DNA of 64,000 nt from positions 62,001-126,000 of the forward strand of contig NZ_BNBB01000002.1 of assembly GCF_014654615.1 (NCBI RefSeq), written 5' to 3'. The DNA is from Streptosporangium violaceochromogenes (lineage in GTDB: Bacteria; Actinomycetota; Actinomycetes; Streptosporangiales; Streptosporangiaceae). Shown here in pieces: positions 39,996-48,933 of the stretch. The notes beneath the pieces were generated by a model. That model was not told the origin of the DNA, searched no databases, and worked only from the letters and a program-made list of their open reading frames with translations. The position numbers were made by a program, and so were the translations under genes. Position 1 is the first letter of the stretch. Each line of letters opens with the position of its first letter.

Positions 39996-41401
39996 TGAAG
40001 CTCCTTCACCATGTCGTGGCGGAAACGCAGGAGGGAGGCGACCTCCTGGACGGGGGGCTCGGGGGAGAACCGTTCGGCCAGGCCGTACAGGGCGGGGTCG
40101 ACGCGCTCGCCGGCGAGCCTGGTGAGCTCGCCGAGGTTCCAGGGCTGGGTGCCGAGGATCGTGAGGATCTTCTCCAGGACCGCCTGGGCGAGCCCTGGCC
40201 CCCAGGGGGCGGCGGAACCCCCGAGAACCATGATCAGCTGGCCGTCGGGGGCGTGCTCGCGGACGAAGTCCGCCGCGACGCGCTCCCGCTCGGCCCGGGG
40301 CAGGACGGTGAGCAGGTCGGCGAGCGGGTCGCGGGCGAACAGTTCCCCGGCCCACTCGGGGTCGCCCTGGAGGATCGCGGCCCTGACCCACCCGGCCATG
40401 ACCTCGCGTCCCCGATCGGCGACCCTCATGCGGACCAGCTCGCGGGGCGGGCGGCCGAGCAGCCCCGGCCAGGCGGCGAGCGGGGTACGGGCCACGACCT
40501 GCTGAAGCCACCAGCCCCGCCTTCCGGCCCCCCGGGGCGGCCGGGCGCGGACGCCGTCGCGTTCCATCGCGGCGTCGCAGGCGTCGGGCGGGGTGACCCG
40601 GAGCCTTCCGTCCTCCACGGCCAGGAGGCGGGCGGCCCGCGCGGTCATCCGCAGGCCCAGGAGCGAGCCGGGCAGCCGGGTGAGCAGGTCGGCGGCCCAC
40701 CGGCGGACCTCGCGGCGGGGGTCGTCGAGCGCCGACTCCAGGAACGGCTCGTCGCCGGGACCGAGCCGGTCGGCGAGCACCTCCAGGAAGGCGGCCCGGT
40801 CGTCGGGGGTCTCCCGTTCCCAGGTCTCCTCCAGCAGCAGCCGGGCCCCCGCGGGGTCGGCGGCGCGCAGGGCGCCCAGGTGGGCGCGGCGGTCGCCCGG
40901 GGTTCCCCGCTCCCAGACCCGCGCGGCGGTGCCGGCCACGCCGGCCGCGGTGACCTCACGGAGCAGGAAGCCCCACGCGGGGTTGAGCCCCGCCAGCCAG
41001 CGCCCCCGCGCCCCGGCGAGGACGCCGAGGTGCGGGCGGATCGACCGGTCGGCGACGGCCCGGTCGAGAAGCTCCGGCAGCAGGTGGGGCGGGACCCGCC
41101 GGCCGTGCCCGGCGGCGATCTCCAGCCACTCGGCGAGCAGCCGGGGCCGCTCGCCCCCGAGGATCCGGGCCAGGCGATCGCCCGCGGCCGGCGGAACCCG
41201 GGGCCGGTCCTCGGCGGGGGCGGGCTCAAGGGGCCTGCCCCGGCGGAGCCGCTGACCGGCCCGCGCCCGGACGGTCCGCACGGCGGCGCGCTCAAGCACC
41301 TCCGTCTCCATCTCGCCCGCCGCGACCCCGGCGAGCGGGCGGCGGCCGGTGCCGACGAGGGCGGCGGAGACCAGTTCGTCCCATGGGGAGGGGGCGCTCA
41401 C
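39992..41401 (-). CDS. DUF5691 family protein
   Basis: This is a 469-residue member of DUF5691, predicted to be all-helical with HEAT-like repeats: repeated W-E-R/R-A-H-L-G-A-L units such as ERGTPGDRRAHLGALRAADP and ERETPDDRAAFLEVLADR. No catalytic motif is visible. It may be a scaffold for the MoxR/VWA complex. The GTG at 41401 overlaps the stop of the SWIM gene by 4 bases, and its own stop overlaps the moxR start. The frame is open upstream, but the start is fixed by the overlap and by the family N-terminus SPWDELVSAALVGTGR. Confidence 0.88.
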   Translation of the reverse strand: MSAPSPWDELVSAALVGTGRRPLAGVAAGEMETEVLERAAVRTVRARAGQRLRRGRPLEPAPAEDRPRVPPAAGDRLARILGGERPRLLAEWLEIAAGHGRRVPPHLLPELLDRAVADRSIRPHLGVLAGARGRWLAGLNPAWGFLLREVTAAGVAGTAARVWERGTPGDRRAHLGALRAADPAGARLLLEETWERETPDDRAAFLEVLADRLGPGDEPFLESALDDPRREVRRWAADLLTRLPGSLLGLRMTARAARLLAVEDGRLRVTPPDACDAAMERDGVRARPPRGAGRRGWWLQQVVARTPLAAWPGLLGRPPRELVRMRVADRGREVMAGWVRAAILQGDPEWAGELFARDPLADLLTVLPRAERERVAADFVREHAPDGQLIMVLGGSAAPWGPGLAQAVLEKILTILGTQPWNLGELTRLAGERVDPALYGLAERFSPEPPVQEVASLLRFRHDMVKELQ

Positions 41402-42768
41402 AGTGCGATCACCCCGCCCTCGCCGTCCCAGGCCGAAAGGGGGCGCAGCCCTTCGGGGGTCCATTCGGCGGCCACGGTCAGCGGACGGCCGCCGGAGGCG
41501 GCGACGAGCCGCCAGGGGGTGCCGCAGGAGGGGTGCAGCGCGAGCCCGCCGCCGGGATCGGAAAGCAGCCGGAAGCCGTCGCCTGCCGGGACGACCCCGG
41601 TGAGCACGACGGGCCAGGAGTCCAGCCAGGGGTCGGCGGCCAGGGTTCGGGCCACCTCCGCGAGCGCGCCCCGGGGGGTGGTGCCGGGCGGGGGGCCCGC
41701 CTCCGGGCCGAGCGCGCCGGCGGGGCCGGCGGGGTTGGCGGGGTTGGTGTCGTGGCGGGCGGCGACCAGGGCGCGCAGGGGGGCCGAGCCGGGGTAGAAG
41801 GCGAGGTCGGCGTCGAGGGTGGTGCCGGTGGCGGGCGAAGCGTCCTGCTCCCGGCCGGCGGGGGCGTAGGAGAGCAGCAGCGCCGCCCGGCCGGTGGCCC
41901 TGCCCCTGAGCCAGACCCGGCGCGCGACCAGCCGGTCGTGTTCGTCGTCCCGGCCTCCCAGCACGTCCCAGACGTCGCGGACGACCGGCCCGGCGAGCAC
42001 CTCCTCTTTCGCGACCGGGAAGCCGACCCGGGCTCGGACCGTCTGGAGCAGGGCCTCGCCGGAATCCCTCGCGTGAGAGCCGGGACCTCTCGCGTGAGAC
42101 AGACGGCGATGGGCCACGGCCAGCAGGTGCAGCAGGGCGTACTCGCCCAGGAGCCGGGCGGGCCAGTCGTCGGCCGCCAGGACGGCGCCGAGGCGGGAGA
42201 CGGTACCGGCCACACCCGGTGCCTGCGCGTCGACCAGGCGCCGGGCCAGGTCGTCGCGGTGGCCGGGGCTCCGCGCGCCGGCGAGCCCCTGCCTGATCTC
42301 GTCGGCGAGCCAGCGCTCCAGCTCCGCCAGGCCCGCCGCCACCCGCCCTTCACGCCGCCCGGCCGGGCGCCGGGCTGCGGGTGGAACCGGCTCCGCCCGC
42401 CGTTCCGCCCTCTGGGCGGGGGCGCGACGGGGGCCGAGCCGTTCCGTCACCCAGCCGGCCGGCTCCGCGGCGGGAGGGACGCCGCCCGCCGACCACAGGA
42501 GCAGCAGACCGAGCGCGTGTTCGCAGGGGGATTTCTCCCTGGAACAGCCGCACCGGTAAACGGGACCGGACAGATCCACGTATGCCCGGTATGGTGTGGA
42601 ACCGCCGCCGGCGTACTCACCCCACACCGCCCCGGCGGTGACGCCGACGCCTGACCACTCGCCGGGCGAGGAGATCCCCTGGGCCGCTTTCCGGGACGAC
42701 GGGTCAGGCGCGAGCGCGAGCACCTGACCCCGGTTCCACCGTTCGATCACCGTCCGAACGCTAGCCAC
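41398..42768 (-). CDS. SWIM zinc-finger protein
   Basis: This protein of about 456 residues has a SWIM zinc finger near the N-terminus: CGCSREKSPCEHALGLLLLW, with the CxC-n-CxH ligands. It begins with RWNRGQVLALAPDPSSRKAA, the usual start of this actinobacterial family. The middle is Arg/Ala-rich and helical; the C-terminal half is beta-rich. SWIM fingers bind DNA or proteins. The start is uncertain: GTG at 42768, TTG at 42780 and GTG at 42753 are in frame and none has a clear ribosome-binding site, so a leaderless message is possible. It is the first gene of the SWIM-DUF5691-MoxR-DUF5682-VWA cluster. Confidence 0.88.
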   Translation of the reverse strand: MASVRTVIERWNRGQVLALAPDPSSRKAAQGISSPGEWSGVGVTAGAVWGEYAGGGSTPYRAYVDLSGPVYRCGCSREKSPCEHALGLLLLWSAGGVPPAAEPAGWVTERLGPRRAPAQRAERRAEPVPPAARRPAGRREGRVAAGLAELERWLADEIRQGLAGARSPGHRDDLARRLVDAQAPGVAGTVSRLGAVLAADDWPARLLGEYALLHLLAVAHRRLSHARGPGSHARDSGEALLQTVRARVGFPVAKEEVLAGPVVRDVWDVLGGRDDEHDRLVARRVWLRGRATGRAALLLSYAPAGREQDASPATGTTLDADLAFYPGSAPLRALVAARHDTNPANPAGPAGALGPEAGPPPGTTPRGALAEVARTLAADPWLDSWPVVLTGVVPAGDGFRLLSDPGGGLALHPSCGTPWRLVAASGGRPLTVAAEWTPEGLRPLSAWDGEGGVIAL

Positions 42769-42884
42769 CGCCGCCGACAAAAAGCTCCGGGAATACGGTC
42801 TAGCGCATAACCGACATTACGTCTATTGTATTCAAAACTCAATATTCAGCACATAGCATAGTAGTGTCCGCCCAAGGAGCAGCA
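42769..42884. promoter_or_regulatory. Divergent AT-rich promoter region, SWIM cluster and sugar ABC operon
   Basis: This 116-base region separates the SWIM gene from the sugar-binding protein gene and is markedly AT-rich (42800-42870). GAATAC at 42791 and GTATTC near 42827 are inverted copies that could form an operator. Several TA-rich hexamers (TAGCAT, CATAGT) could serve as -10 elements, but no single pair stands out. A LacI-type palindrome was looked for and not found. Confidence 0.4.
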
Positions 42885-44195
42885 GTGCAGAAAAACCACG
42901 TCATCGCCGGGGTCGTGATCGCCGGGGGGCTCGCGATGAGCGGCTGCGCCACCGGAGGTGCCCCGGTCAAGGAAGCGCCGAAAATCGCGCAGAGCCCGGC
43001 CGACCAGCTCTCGGGAGAGATCAAGGTCTGGTCCTGGGACGTGGCGGCGAAGGCGCTGCAGCGCATGGCCCCCGAGTTCGAGAAGGCCCACCCCGGCGTG
43101 AAGGTCGAGGTGGTCGACATCGGCTACGACAACGCCTACGACAAGATCACCGTCGGCCTCAAGTCCGGGTCCGGGCTGCCCGACGTGATCACGCTGGAGG
43201 ACACCCAGATCCCCGGGTACGCCGAGAACTTCCCCGGCGGCCTGGTCGACCTGACCGGCGTGGCCGGCAAGTACAAGGCGGACTTCGACCCGGCCAAGTG
43301 GGCCGCCGCCTCCTCCGGCAAGGGCCTGGTCGCGCTGCCCTGGGACTCCGCCCCCGTGGGGCTGTTCTACCGCCGTGACCACTTCAAGCAGGCGGGCGTC
43401 GATCCCGAGTCGATCGTCACCTGGGACGACGCGGTCAAGGCGGGCGAGAAGATCAAGAAGATCACCGGTAAGCGCCTGTTCGTCTCCGACCTCACCAAGC
43501 CCGACGCGTTCACCATGCTGCTCCAGCAGCTCGGCCAGGGCTACTTCAAGGACGGCAAGGTCGCGGTGAACACCCCCGAGGCCGTCCGGGCCCTCACCCT
43601 GCTCAAGACCCTCAAGGACAAGGACCTGCTGCAGAACGAGAAGGGCTGGGACGGCCGGGTCACCGCCACCAAGCAGGGCAAGGCGGCCGCCCAGCCGACC
43701 GCCGCCTGGTGGAGCGGGACCCTCACCGGGGAGATGGCCGAGCTGTCGGGCAAGTTCGGGGTCATCCCGCTGCCCGCCTTCGACGCCGCCGGCAGCCGGA
43801 CCTCGGCGAACGGCGGTTCGGCGCTGGCGATCACCTCGCAGACCAAGAACCAGAACACCGCCTGGGCGTTCGTCGAGTGGCTGCTCGCCAACAAGGACAG
43901 CCAGGTCTCGATGATGAAGAACGAGGCCCTGTTCCCCGCCTACCTGCCCGCCCTGTCCGACCCGCTGTTCGACGAGCCTCAGGCGTACTTCGGCGAGCAG
44001 GCGATCAACCGCCTCTTCGCCGACCAGGTGCGGAAGATCCCGCCGGTGGAGCTGACCGGTGACGACACCCAGGTCCAGGAGGTCCTGAAGAAGGCGGTCT
44101 CCTCCGTGCTGCTGAACGGCGAGGACCCCAAGACCGCGCTCGACGGGGCCGCCTCGCGGATCGCGACCGCGACCAAGCGCCCCCTCGCCCAGTGA
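42885..44195 (+). CDS. Sugar ABC transporter substrate-binding lipoprotein
   Basis: This is a 436-residue SBP_bac_1 type binding protein. A signal peptide (VIAGVVIAGGLAMSGC) ends in a lipobox with Cys near residue 21. Family features include GEIKVWSWDVAAKALQRM, FEKAHPGVKVEVV, YDKITVGLKSGSGLPDV and LPWDSAPVGLFYRRD. The GTG at 42885 has AAGGAGC just upstream. It is first in an operon with two MalF/MalG-type permeases. No ATPase gene is present, as is normal in actinomycetes that share one MsiK-like ATPase. The sugar is not predictable. Confidence 0.93.
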   Translation: MQKNHVIAGVVIAGGLAMSGCATGGAPVKEAPKIAQSPADQLSGEIKVWSWDVAAKALQRMAPEFEKAHPGVKVEVVDIGYDNAYDKITVGLKSGSGLPDVITLEDTQIPGYAENFPGGLVDLTGVAGKYKADFDPAKWAAASSGKGLVALPWDSAPVGLFYRRDHFKQAGVDPESIVTWDDAVKAGEKIKKITGKRLFVSDLTKPDAFTMLLQQLGQGYFKDGKVAVNTPEAVRALTLLKTLKDKDLLQNEKGWDGRVTATKQGKAAAQPTAAWWSGTLTGEMAELSGKFGVIPLPAFDAAGSRTSANGGSALAITSQTKNQNTAWAFVEWLLANKDSQVSMMKNEALFPAYLPALSDPLFDEPQAYFGEQAINRLFADQVRKIPPVELTGDDTQVQEVLKKAVSSVLLNGEDPKTALDGAASRIATATKRPLAQ

Positions 44196-45127
44196 CCCGC
44201 TCGGCGACGCGCCAGGCCTCCTTCCCGGTGAGGCATCCCGCCTCACCGGGGAGGAGGCGCTCGGGGAAGGCCGGGGCCGCCCGGCGTCGTCGTACGGTCC
44301 CGTGGATCTTCGCGGGACCGGCGGCGGCGCTGTTCCTGATCTTCTTCGCCTATCCGCTGGCCGCGTCGTTCGTGCAGAGCCTCCAGACGACGGACGGCGG
44401 GGTCCCCCAGTGGGCCGGGACCGGTCAGTACGCCCGGCTGCTGGAGGACCCGTCCTTCCTGCAGTCGCTCGTCAACGTGGCGCTGATCCTCGCCGTCCAG
44501 GTCCCGGTCATGATCGGCCTGGCCGTGGTCCTGGCCTACGTGCTCAACCAGTCGTGGCTGCGTTTCCGGACCACGCTCCGCGCCGCCTACTTCCTGCCGG
44601 CCGTGACGACCCTGGTCGCCTACGCCGTGGTCTTCCGGGTGCTGCTCAAGACCGAGGGCGGCGCGGTCAACCAGGTCCTCGGCATGGAGGTGGACTGGCT
44701 CAACGACCCGCTCTGGGCCCGGGTCGCGCTGATCGCGTCGATCACCTGGCGGTGGACGGGCTACAACGCGATCATCCTGCTGGCCGGGCTGCAGGCCATC
44801 GGGCGCGAGCAGTACGAGGCGGCGGCGATCGACGGCGCCGGGCCGCTGACCACGTTCCGGCGGGTGATCCTGCCGCAGCTGCGCCCGGTCGTGCTGTTCT
44901 GCTCGGTCACCTCGACGATCGGCACCCTCCAGCTCTTCGACGAGCCCCTGGTGCTGACCGGCGGCGGTCCCGGTGACGCCACGCTCACCCCGATCCTCTA
45001 CCTCTACCAGGTGGGCTTCCGCCAGTTCGACTTCGGCTACGCGGCGGCCATCGCGTGGGTCGTGGTGGCGCTCATCGGCGGCCTGTCCTACCTGCAGTTC
45101 CGCTACTTCGGAAAGGAGCGGTCGTGA
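44192..45127 (+). CDS. Sugar ABC transporter permease (MalF/UgpA type)
   Basis: This 311-residue permease has an Arg-rich cytoplasmic lead and six helices, the first at IFAGPAAALFLIFFAYPLAASF. The EAA loop is YEAAAIDGAGPLTTFRRVILPQ. The typical FDEPLVLTGGGPG segment, just after the loop, marks this permease type. The GTG at 44192 overlaps the binding-protein stop by 4 bases. It pairs with the next gene product. Confidence 0.93.
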   Translation: MTRSATRQASFPVRHPASPGRRRSGKAGAARRRRTVPWIFAGPAAALFLIFFAYPLAASFVQSLQTTDGGVPQWAGTGQYARLLEDPSFLQSLVNVALILAVQVPVMIGLAVVLAYVLNQSWLRFRTTLRAAYFLPAVTTLVAYAVVFRVLLKTEGGAVNQVLGMEVDWLNDPLWARVALIASITWRWTGYNAIILLAGLQAIGREQYEAAAIDGAGPLTTFRRVILPQLRPVVLFCSVTSTIGTLQLFDEPLVLTGGGPGDATLTPILYLYQVGFRQFDFGYAAAIAWVVVALIGGLSYLQFRYFGKERS

Positions 45128-45933
45128 GGCGGACCCTGGTGTGGCTGGTCGCCACCGTGGGCGCGGTGATCAGCGTGGTGCCGTTCTACTGGATGGTCGT
45201 GGCCTCCACCCACGACAGCGGCGAGCTGTTCGCCTCTCCCCCGCCCTTCCTGCCGGGCGCCGAGTTGCTGGCCAACATCGCGAACCTGGAGAAGACGATC
45301 CACTTCTCCCGGGTCATGATCACCAGCGTCTGGACGGCGATCGTCTACACGGCGCTCAGCGCGCTGGTGTCGGCGATGTGCGGGTACGGCCTGGCGAAGT
45401 ACCGGTTCAGGGGGCGGGGGCTGCTGCTGGGGGTGGTGCTGGCCACCATGATGATCCCCTTCCAGGTGCTGCTGGTCCCGCTGTTCCAGATGATGGCGAG
45501 CGTCGGCTGGGTGGACACCTACCAGGCGATCATCGTGCCGTTCCTGGCCAACTCCTTCGGCATCTTCCTGATGCGCCAGGCGTTCATCGACTTCCCCGAC
45601 GAACTGCTGGAGAGCGGCCGGCTCGACGGGGCGGGCGATCTGCGGATCTTCTACCGGATCGTGCTGCCGTGCGTGCGGCCCCAGCTCGGGGCACTGGTCA
45701 TCTTCACCTTCATGGGGCAGTGGAACGCCTTCATCTGGCCGCTGCTGATGCTCAACTCCGAGGAGCGGTTCACCGTCCCGGTCGCGCTGAACCACCTGAT
45801 CGGCCTGTCCCGCGTGGACTACTCGGGGCTGATGCTGGGAGCCTTCCTGGCCACTCTCCCGCTGGCGCTGATCTTCCTGCTGTTCCAGCGCCAGTTCGTC
45901 TCCGGCCTCCTCGGCGGAGCGGTCAAGGGGTGA
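45124..45933 (+). CDS. Sugar ABC transporter permease (MalG/UgpE type)
   Basis: This is a 269-residue permease with six helices, the first at VWLVATVGAVISVVPFYWMVV. Family marks are YGLAKYRFRG, MMIPFQVLLVPLFQMM and the EAA loop ELLESGRLDGAGDLRIFYRIVLP. The GTG at 45124 overlaps the previous stop, with AAGGAGC upstream. It is the last gene of the operon. Confidence 0.93.
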   Translation: MRRTLVWLVATVGAVISVVPFYWMVVASTHDSGELFASPPPFLPGAELLANIANLEKTIHFSRVMITSVWTAIVYTALSALVSAMCGYGLAKYRFRGRGLLLGVVLATMMIPFQVLLVPLFQMMASVGWVDTYQAIIVPFLANSFGIFLMRQAFIDFPDELLESGRLDGAGDLRIFYRIVLPCVRPQLGALVIFTFMGQWNAFIWPLLMLNSEERFTVPVALNHLIGLSRVDYSGLMLGAFLATLPLALIFLLFQRQFVSGLLGGAVKG

Positions 45934-46253
45934 TCACACCCCGCGGCCGGCCGCGGGGGAACCTCCGCGACGATCGGGACCGGGGGCTGCCCCGGCGGGT
46001 CGCGGAGGGCGCGGATGGATGTCGCCGAAATCATCCCCGACCTGGACTTCAGGCTCCGACTTTGCCGGAACGGGAGGTTCCCCCCATCATGACCGCGGGA
46101 TGCCTCCTGGTGAGGGCGGGCGGCCACCGCGCCGGCCTCGTCACCCGCCCGGAAGGCCGCCCGGCCCTCCGGGACATGTGAGGGGCCGCGTGCTGCGGCG
46201 CGGCCCCTCACTGCCCCGAAGGGACCTGAAACGGACCCGGGGCGGGAAAACCT
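45934..46253. other. Intergenic region after the sugar ABC operon
   Basis: These 320 bases contain a strong hairpin at 46178-46211 and otherwise no supported gene. A 30-codon frame (46089-46181) starting at an ATG some 10 bases after GGGAGG is the only candidate peptide and has no recognisable features. Confidence 0.5.
46178..46211. terminator. Strong hairpin between convergent genes
   Basis: Perfect 13-bp arms at 46178-46190 and 46199-46211 with an 8-base loop separate the sugar ABC operon (plus) from the zinc-ribbon gene (minus, ending at 46254). It probably terminates from both sides. Confidence 0.75.
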
Positions 46254-46796
46254 CTAGTGGTGCAGGACGACGTACTCGACGAGCGTGAACCCGGTCAGGA
46301 GCAGGAACGCGCCCCCGAGCAGGGCGTAGAGCAGGAAGGGCTGCCGGTGGGGCCCGGGCGCGGGACGCCCGGCGGCGGGGCGCTCCGTCCCCTCCCGCGC
46401 CTTCCTCACGGCCCGCCTTCCGGCGGCCCGCCCGGAGGTCCGTACACGGGCCGGTCCTCCCGCGGGCGCGACGACGCGCCGTGGGGGGGCGGTCCTGGTG
46501 GTGCCGGCGTCCGCGCCACCGAGCCGCGTGTCCACCGGCCGCGTGGTCAGGGCCGCGGCGGCGACCTCGTGGGAGCGGCTGCCCGGCGGGAAGGTCGTGA
46601 CCCGGCTGTGCCCGCAGGTGGGGCAGGTCGTTCCCGACCAGGGCGACTGGACCAGGGTGCCACCCCGGAACCAGAGCGCGACCTCGTGGCCGTAGCGGTC
46701 GGTCAGGCGCCGGACGACGTATTCCTCCAGCCAGATGTGCCAGCAGTGCAGGCACTCCATCGGCCAGGTCTCGCGAGCGCTGAACTCCTCGTTCAT
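46254..46796 (-). CDS. Zinc-ribbon-like membrane protein
   Basis: This is a 180-residue protein. Near the N-terminus it has MECLHCWHIWLEEYVVRR, and later TTCPTCGHSRVTTFPPG: two CxxC pairs that could bind one zinc. An Arg/Ala/Pro-rich disordered stretch (about 75-150) follows, then one C-terminal transmembrane helix (LLYALLGGAFLLLTGFTLVEY), so it is probably tail-anchored with the zinc module in the cytoplasm. The family is known as uncharacterised actinobacterial. The ATG at 46796 follows GGTGATCC, close to an ideal ribosome-binding sequence. Confidence 0.75.
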   Translation of the reverse strand: MNEEFSARETWPMECLHCWHIWLEEYVVRRLTDRYGHEVALWFRGGTLVQSPWSGTTCPTCGHSRVTTFPPGSRSHEVAAAALTTRPVDTRLGGADAGTTRTAPPRRVVAPAGGPARVRTSGRAAGRRAVRKAREGTERPAAGRPAPGPHRQPFLLYALLGGAFLLLTGFTLVEYVVLHH

Positions 46797-46932
46797 GAGG
46801 ATCACCCCCACTGTGGCGTCGACAGGTTGGACCGAGTGTGGGCGCGCTTCGGCACGGCGACAAGGTTCCTGGCAATACGAAGTCCGAATCATCTGCCTTT
46901 GATATGACTTCCCTTGAAAACCAGGACGGACG

Positions 46933-48255
46933 CTACGATCGGCCGCGAAAAGCCCGGGAGTGGCGGGCGCGCTCCGGCGGGGTGCCGGCGCCGCAGTACC
47001 GCGACTCCCCGCCGATGATCCGGTAGACGCAGTCGGAGTACTCCAGAAAGCGCAGCACCGCCTCCCGGTTGCGGGTCGTCTGGGGGACGATCTGCTCGTC
47101 GGGCGGATAGAACCCGGGCGAGGACGTGGCCGGGTACATCTCGAAGGTGAAGCTGAAGATCTTGTGCACGCCCCACATCCAGTCGTCGACCGAGCCGTCG
47201 GTGATGTAGAGGTCACTGGCCTGCTGAGGGGTGTAGCCGTTGGTGGAGGCCAGGTCACGCCCCAGGGCCGCGAAGGCGTCACGGTCGTCCCGGGTCAGGC
47301 CGGGGGCGGTGTCGGCGTAGGTGTAACCGTAGGGCCACAGGACCAGCTCGCTGTAGGTGTGCCAGTCGATGTGCGTCCTGATCTGCTGCGCGCCGCCGAC
47401 CCTGCGGCCGCGCACCCAGTCGGCGACCGCCCTGACCTCCGGGGCCGACTCCGCCGCCGCGCCCCGATAGGTCTCGCTCGCGGCCGAGCCCGAGGAGCCG
47501 CGGCAGCAGCCCCACCGGTAGGCCCAGTTGCGGTTCATGTCGGTGCCCACGGCGGCCGAGCCCGCGTTGGGCTGGCGGTTCTTGCGCCAGAAGCGGTAGG
47601 AGCCGCCGGCGATGTCGTACTCCCCGCCGTCGGGGTTGAGGTCGGGCATGATCCAGATCTCCCGGGAGTCGACCAGGCCGGTGATCCTCTCGTCGGTGCC
47701 GTAGCCGTCGGTGAGCAGGCGGAGGATGTACAGCGCCATCTCGACGGTCAGGTGCTCCCGGGCGTGCTGGTGGTGGGTGAACAGCACCTCCGGCTCGTTC
47801 TCGTCCGTGCCGGCGTTGTCACTGATCTTGACGACCAGCAGGTCGCGCCCCTCGTAAGAGGTGCCGTAACGGGCCTTGCGCGCGATCGCGGGGTGGGCGG
47901 CGACGATCCTGTCGATCTCGGCGACCATCTCGCCGTAGGTGTGGTAGCCGGAGTCGGCCGGCGGGAAGTCGAAGATCCGCAGGTCCTGGACCGCCGGCGT
48001 GGAGAGCTTCGTGACGGTGTAACCGAGTTTTTTGATCGCGGCGATCTCGGCCGGGCCGGCGGTGACCACGACCGAGGTGGACTCCACCAGGTCGATCGCC
48101 GCGCCGGTGGCCGCGACGGCGCTGCGCTGACGGGGGTCGGCCGGTCCTTGGACCCTGTACTGGCCGTTGGGCGGCGGCTCCGCCGCTCCCGCTCCGGTGA
48201 CGCCGAGGCACAGCAGCGCCACCATCGAGATGACCGTGATCAGACGGTGTCTCAC
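46933..48255 (-). CDS. Secreted M14 zinc carboxypeptidase
   Basis: This 440-residue protein has a signal peptide ([17 protein letters not shown], cleaved near 25), an N-terminal propeptide-like part (40-110) and an M14 carboxypeptidase domain (about 115-420). Zinc ligands are His164 and Glu167 in HHQHARE and His299 in HIDWHTY; the catalytic Glu372 is in FTFEMYP. Length and layout fit the carboxypeptidase T/SG group of actinomycetes. The GTG at 48255 follows GGAGGACATGAG. It is exported and presumably trims peptides outside the cell. A paired CC (WGCCRGSS) may form a disulfide. Confidence 0.93.
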   Translation of the reverse strand: MRHRLITVISMVALLCLGVTGAGAAEPPPNGQYRVQGPADPRQRSAVAATGAAIDLVESTSVVVTAGPAEIAAIKKLGYTVTKLSTPAVQDLRIFDFPPADSGYHTYGEMVAEIDRIVAAHPAIARKARYGTSYEGRDLLVVKISDNAGTDENEPEVLFTHHQHAREHLTVEMALYILRLLTDGYGTDERITGLVDSREIWIMPDLNPDGGEYDIAGGSYRFWRKNRQPNAGSAAVGTDMNRNWAYRWGCCRGSSGSAASETYRGAAAESAPEVRAVADWVRGRRVGGAQQIRTHIDWHTYSELVLWPYGYTYADTAPGLTRDDRDAFAALGRDLASTNGYTPQQASDLYITDGSVDDWMWGVHKIFSFTFEMYPATSSPGFYPPDEQIVPQTTRNREAVLRFLEYSDCVYRIIGGESRYCGAGTPPERARHSRAFRGRS

Positions 48256-48382
48256 CTCATGTCCTCCTTGGGCGCGCGCCAGGGGGGTTTTCACGCGCCT
48301 GAACCGAGAGTCAGACAGGAATGTCGGCTTGCAAAGACCCAAAGTCGCGAAGGGGGCCCGCGGCCCGCGAAGGCCCGCCCCC

Positions 48383-48787
48383 TTAAAAGCCGACCTCGAA
48401 CCACACCGTCCTGCGGCCTCCGGTCGTCTCCTCCCTGATGCCCCACCGGGTCGCGAGCAGGTCCACCAGGAACATCCCCCTGCCGTACTCGGCCTCCGGC
48501 TCGTTGCGCACGTGCGGCGCCGACGCCCCCGACCCGGCGTCGGAGACCTCCACCAGCACCGACCCCGGCCCGGCCGCCACGGTCATCGCCACCTTCCCGC
48601 CGTCACGGGAGGCCGAGTGGACCACCGCGTTCGTCACCACCTCGCTCACCAGGAGAACGACGTCGTCGGAGGCGGGGTGCCCCTCCCCCAGGAGACCGCG
48701 GACCCCGCGCCGGGCCGCCGACACCGACCGCGGCACACCCCGCAGGGTCACCGACCTGGCCGGAAAGGTCCGCTGCACGATCACCAT
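48383..48787 (-). CDS. RsbW-like anti-sigma factor / HATPase_c ATP-binding protein
   Basis: This is a 134-residue GHKL ATPase of the anti-sigma/serine-kinase type. The N-box is [14 protein letters not shown], the G1 box VEVSDAGSG and the G2 region [13 protein letters not shown]. It probably binds ATP and a sigma or partner factor. Such genes are often found divergent from an XRE/DUF5753 regulator with a DUF397 gene, exactly as here. The ATG at 48787 follows GAGGCCAG; the alternative GTG a few codons downstream is possible. Confidence 0.9.
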   Translation of the reverse strand: MVIVQRTFPARSVTLRGVPRSVSAARRGVRGLLGEGHPASDDVVLLVSEVVTNAVVHSASRDGGKVAMTVAAGPGSVLVEVSDAGSGASAPHVRNEPEAEYGRGMFLVDLLATRWGIREETTGGRRTVWFEVGF

Positions 48788-48878
48788 GACTGGCCTCACT
48801 CCCCGACACGCACATTCCCATGCGCGTTGCGCTCTGAGATGGCACACTCACTCACGGTGAACTGTTCTATCAGGGACT

Positions 48879-48895
48879 TCAATAGCTCATATTGA
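48879..48895. promoter_or_regulatory. Candidate operator TCAATA-N5-TATTGA
   Basis: A perfect 6-5-6 inverted repeat lies in the divergent region between the RsbW-like gene (start 48787) and the XRE/DUF5753 gene (start 48934), 39 bases upstream of the latter. It has the same 6-N5-6 geometry as the GTTAAC site upstream of the other DUF5753 regulator at 4826-4842. Confidence 0.4.
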
Positions 48896-48933
48896 GATTC
48901 CTCAGTTTTGTGCCATCGGATGGAGGTGGACGC

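Noticed and set aside
43000-46000. LacI-type operator for the sugar ABC operon
   Set aside because: No LacI-family gene and no clear palindrome were found nearby.
46089-46181. 30-codon frame with a GGGAGG upstream
   Set aside because: It is too short and featureless to support as a gene, and it runs into the terminator hairpin.
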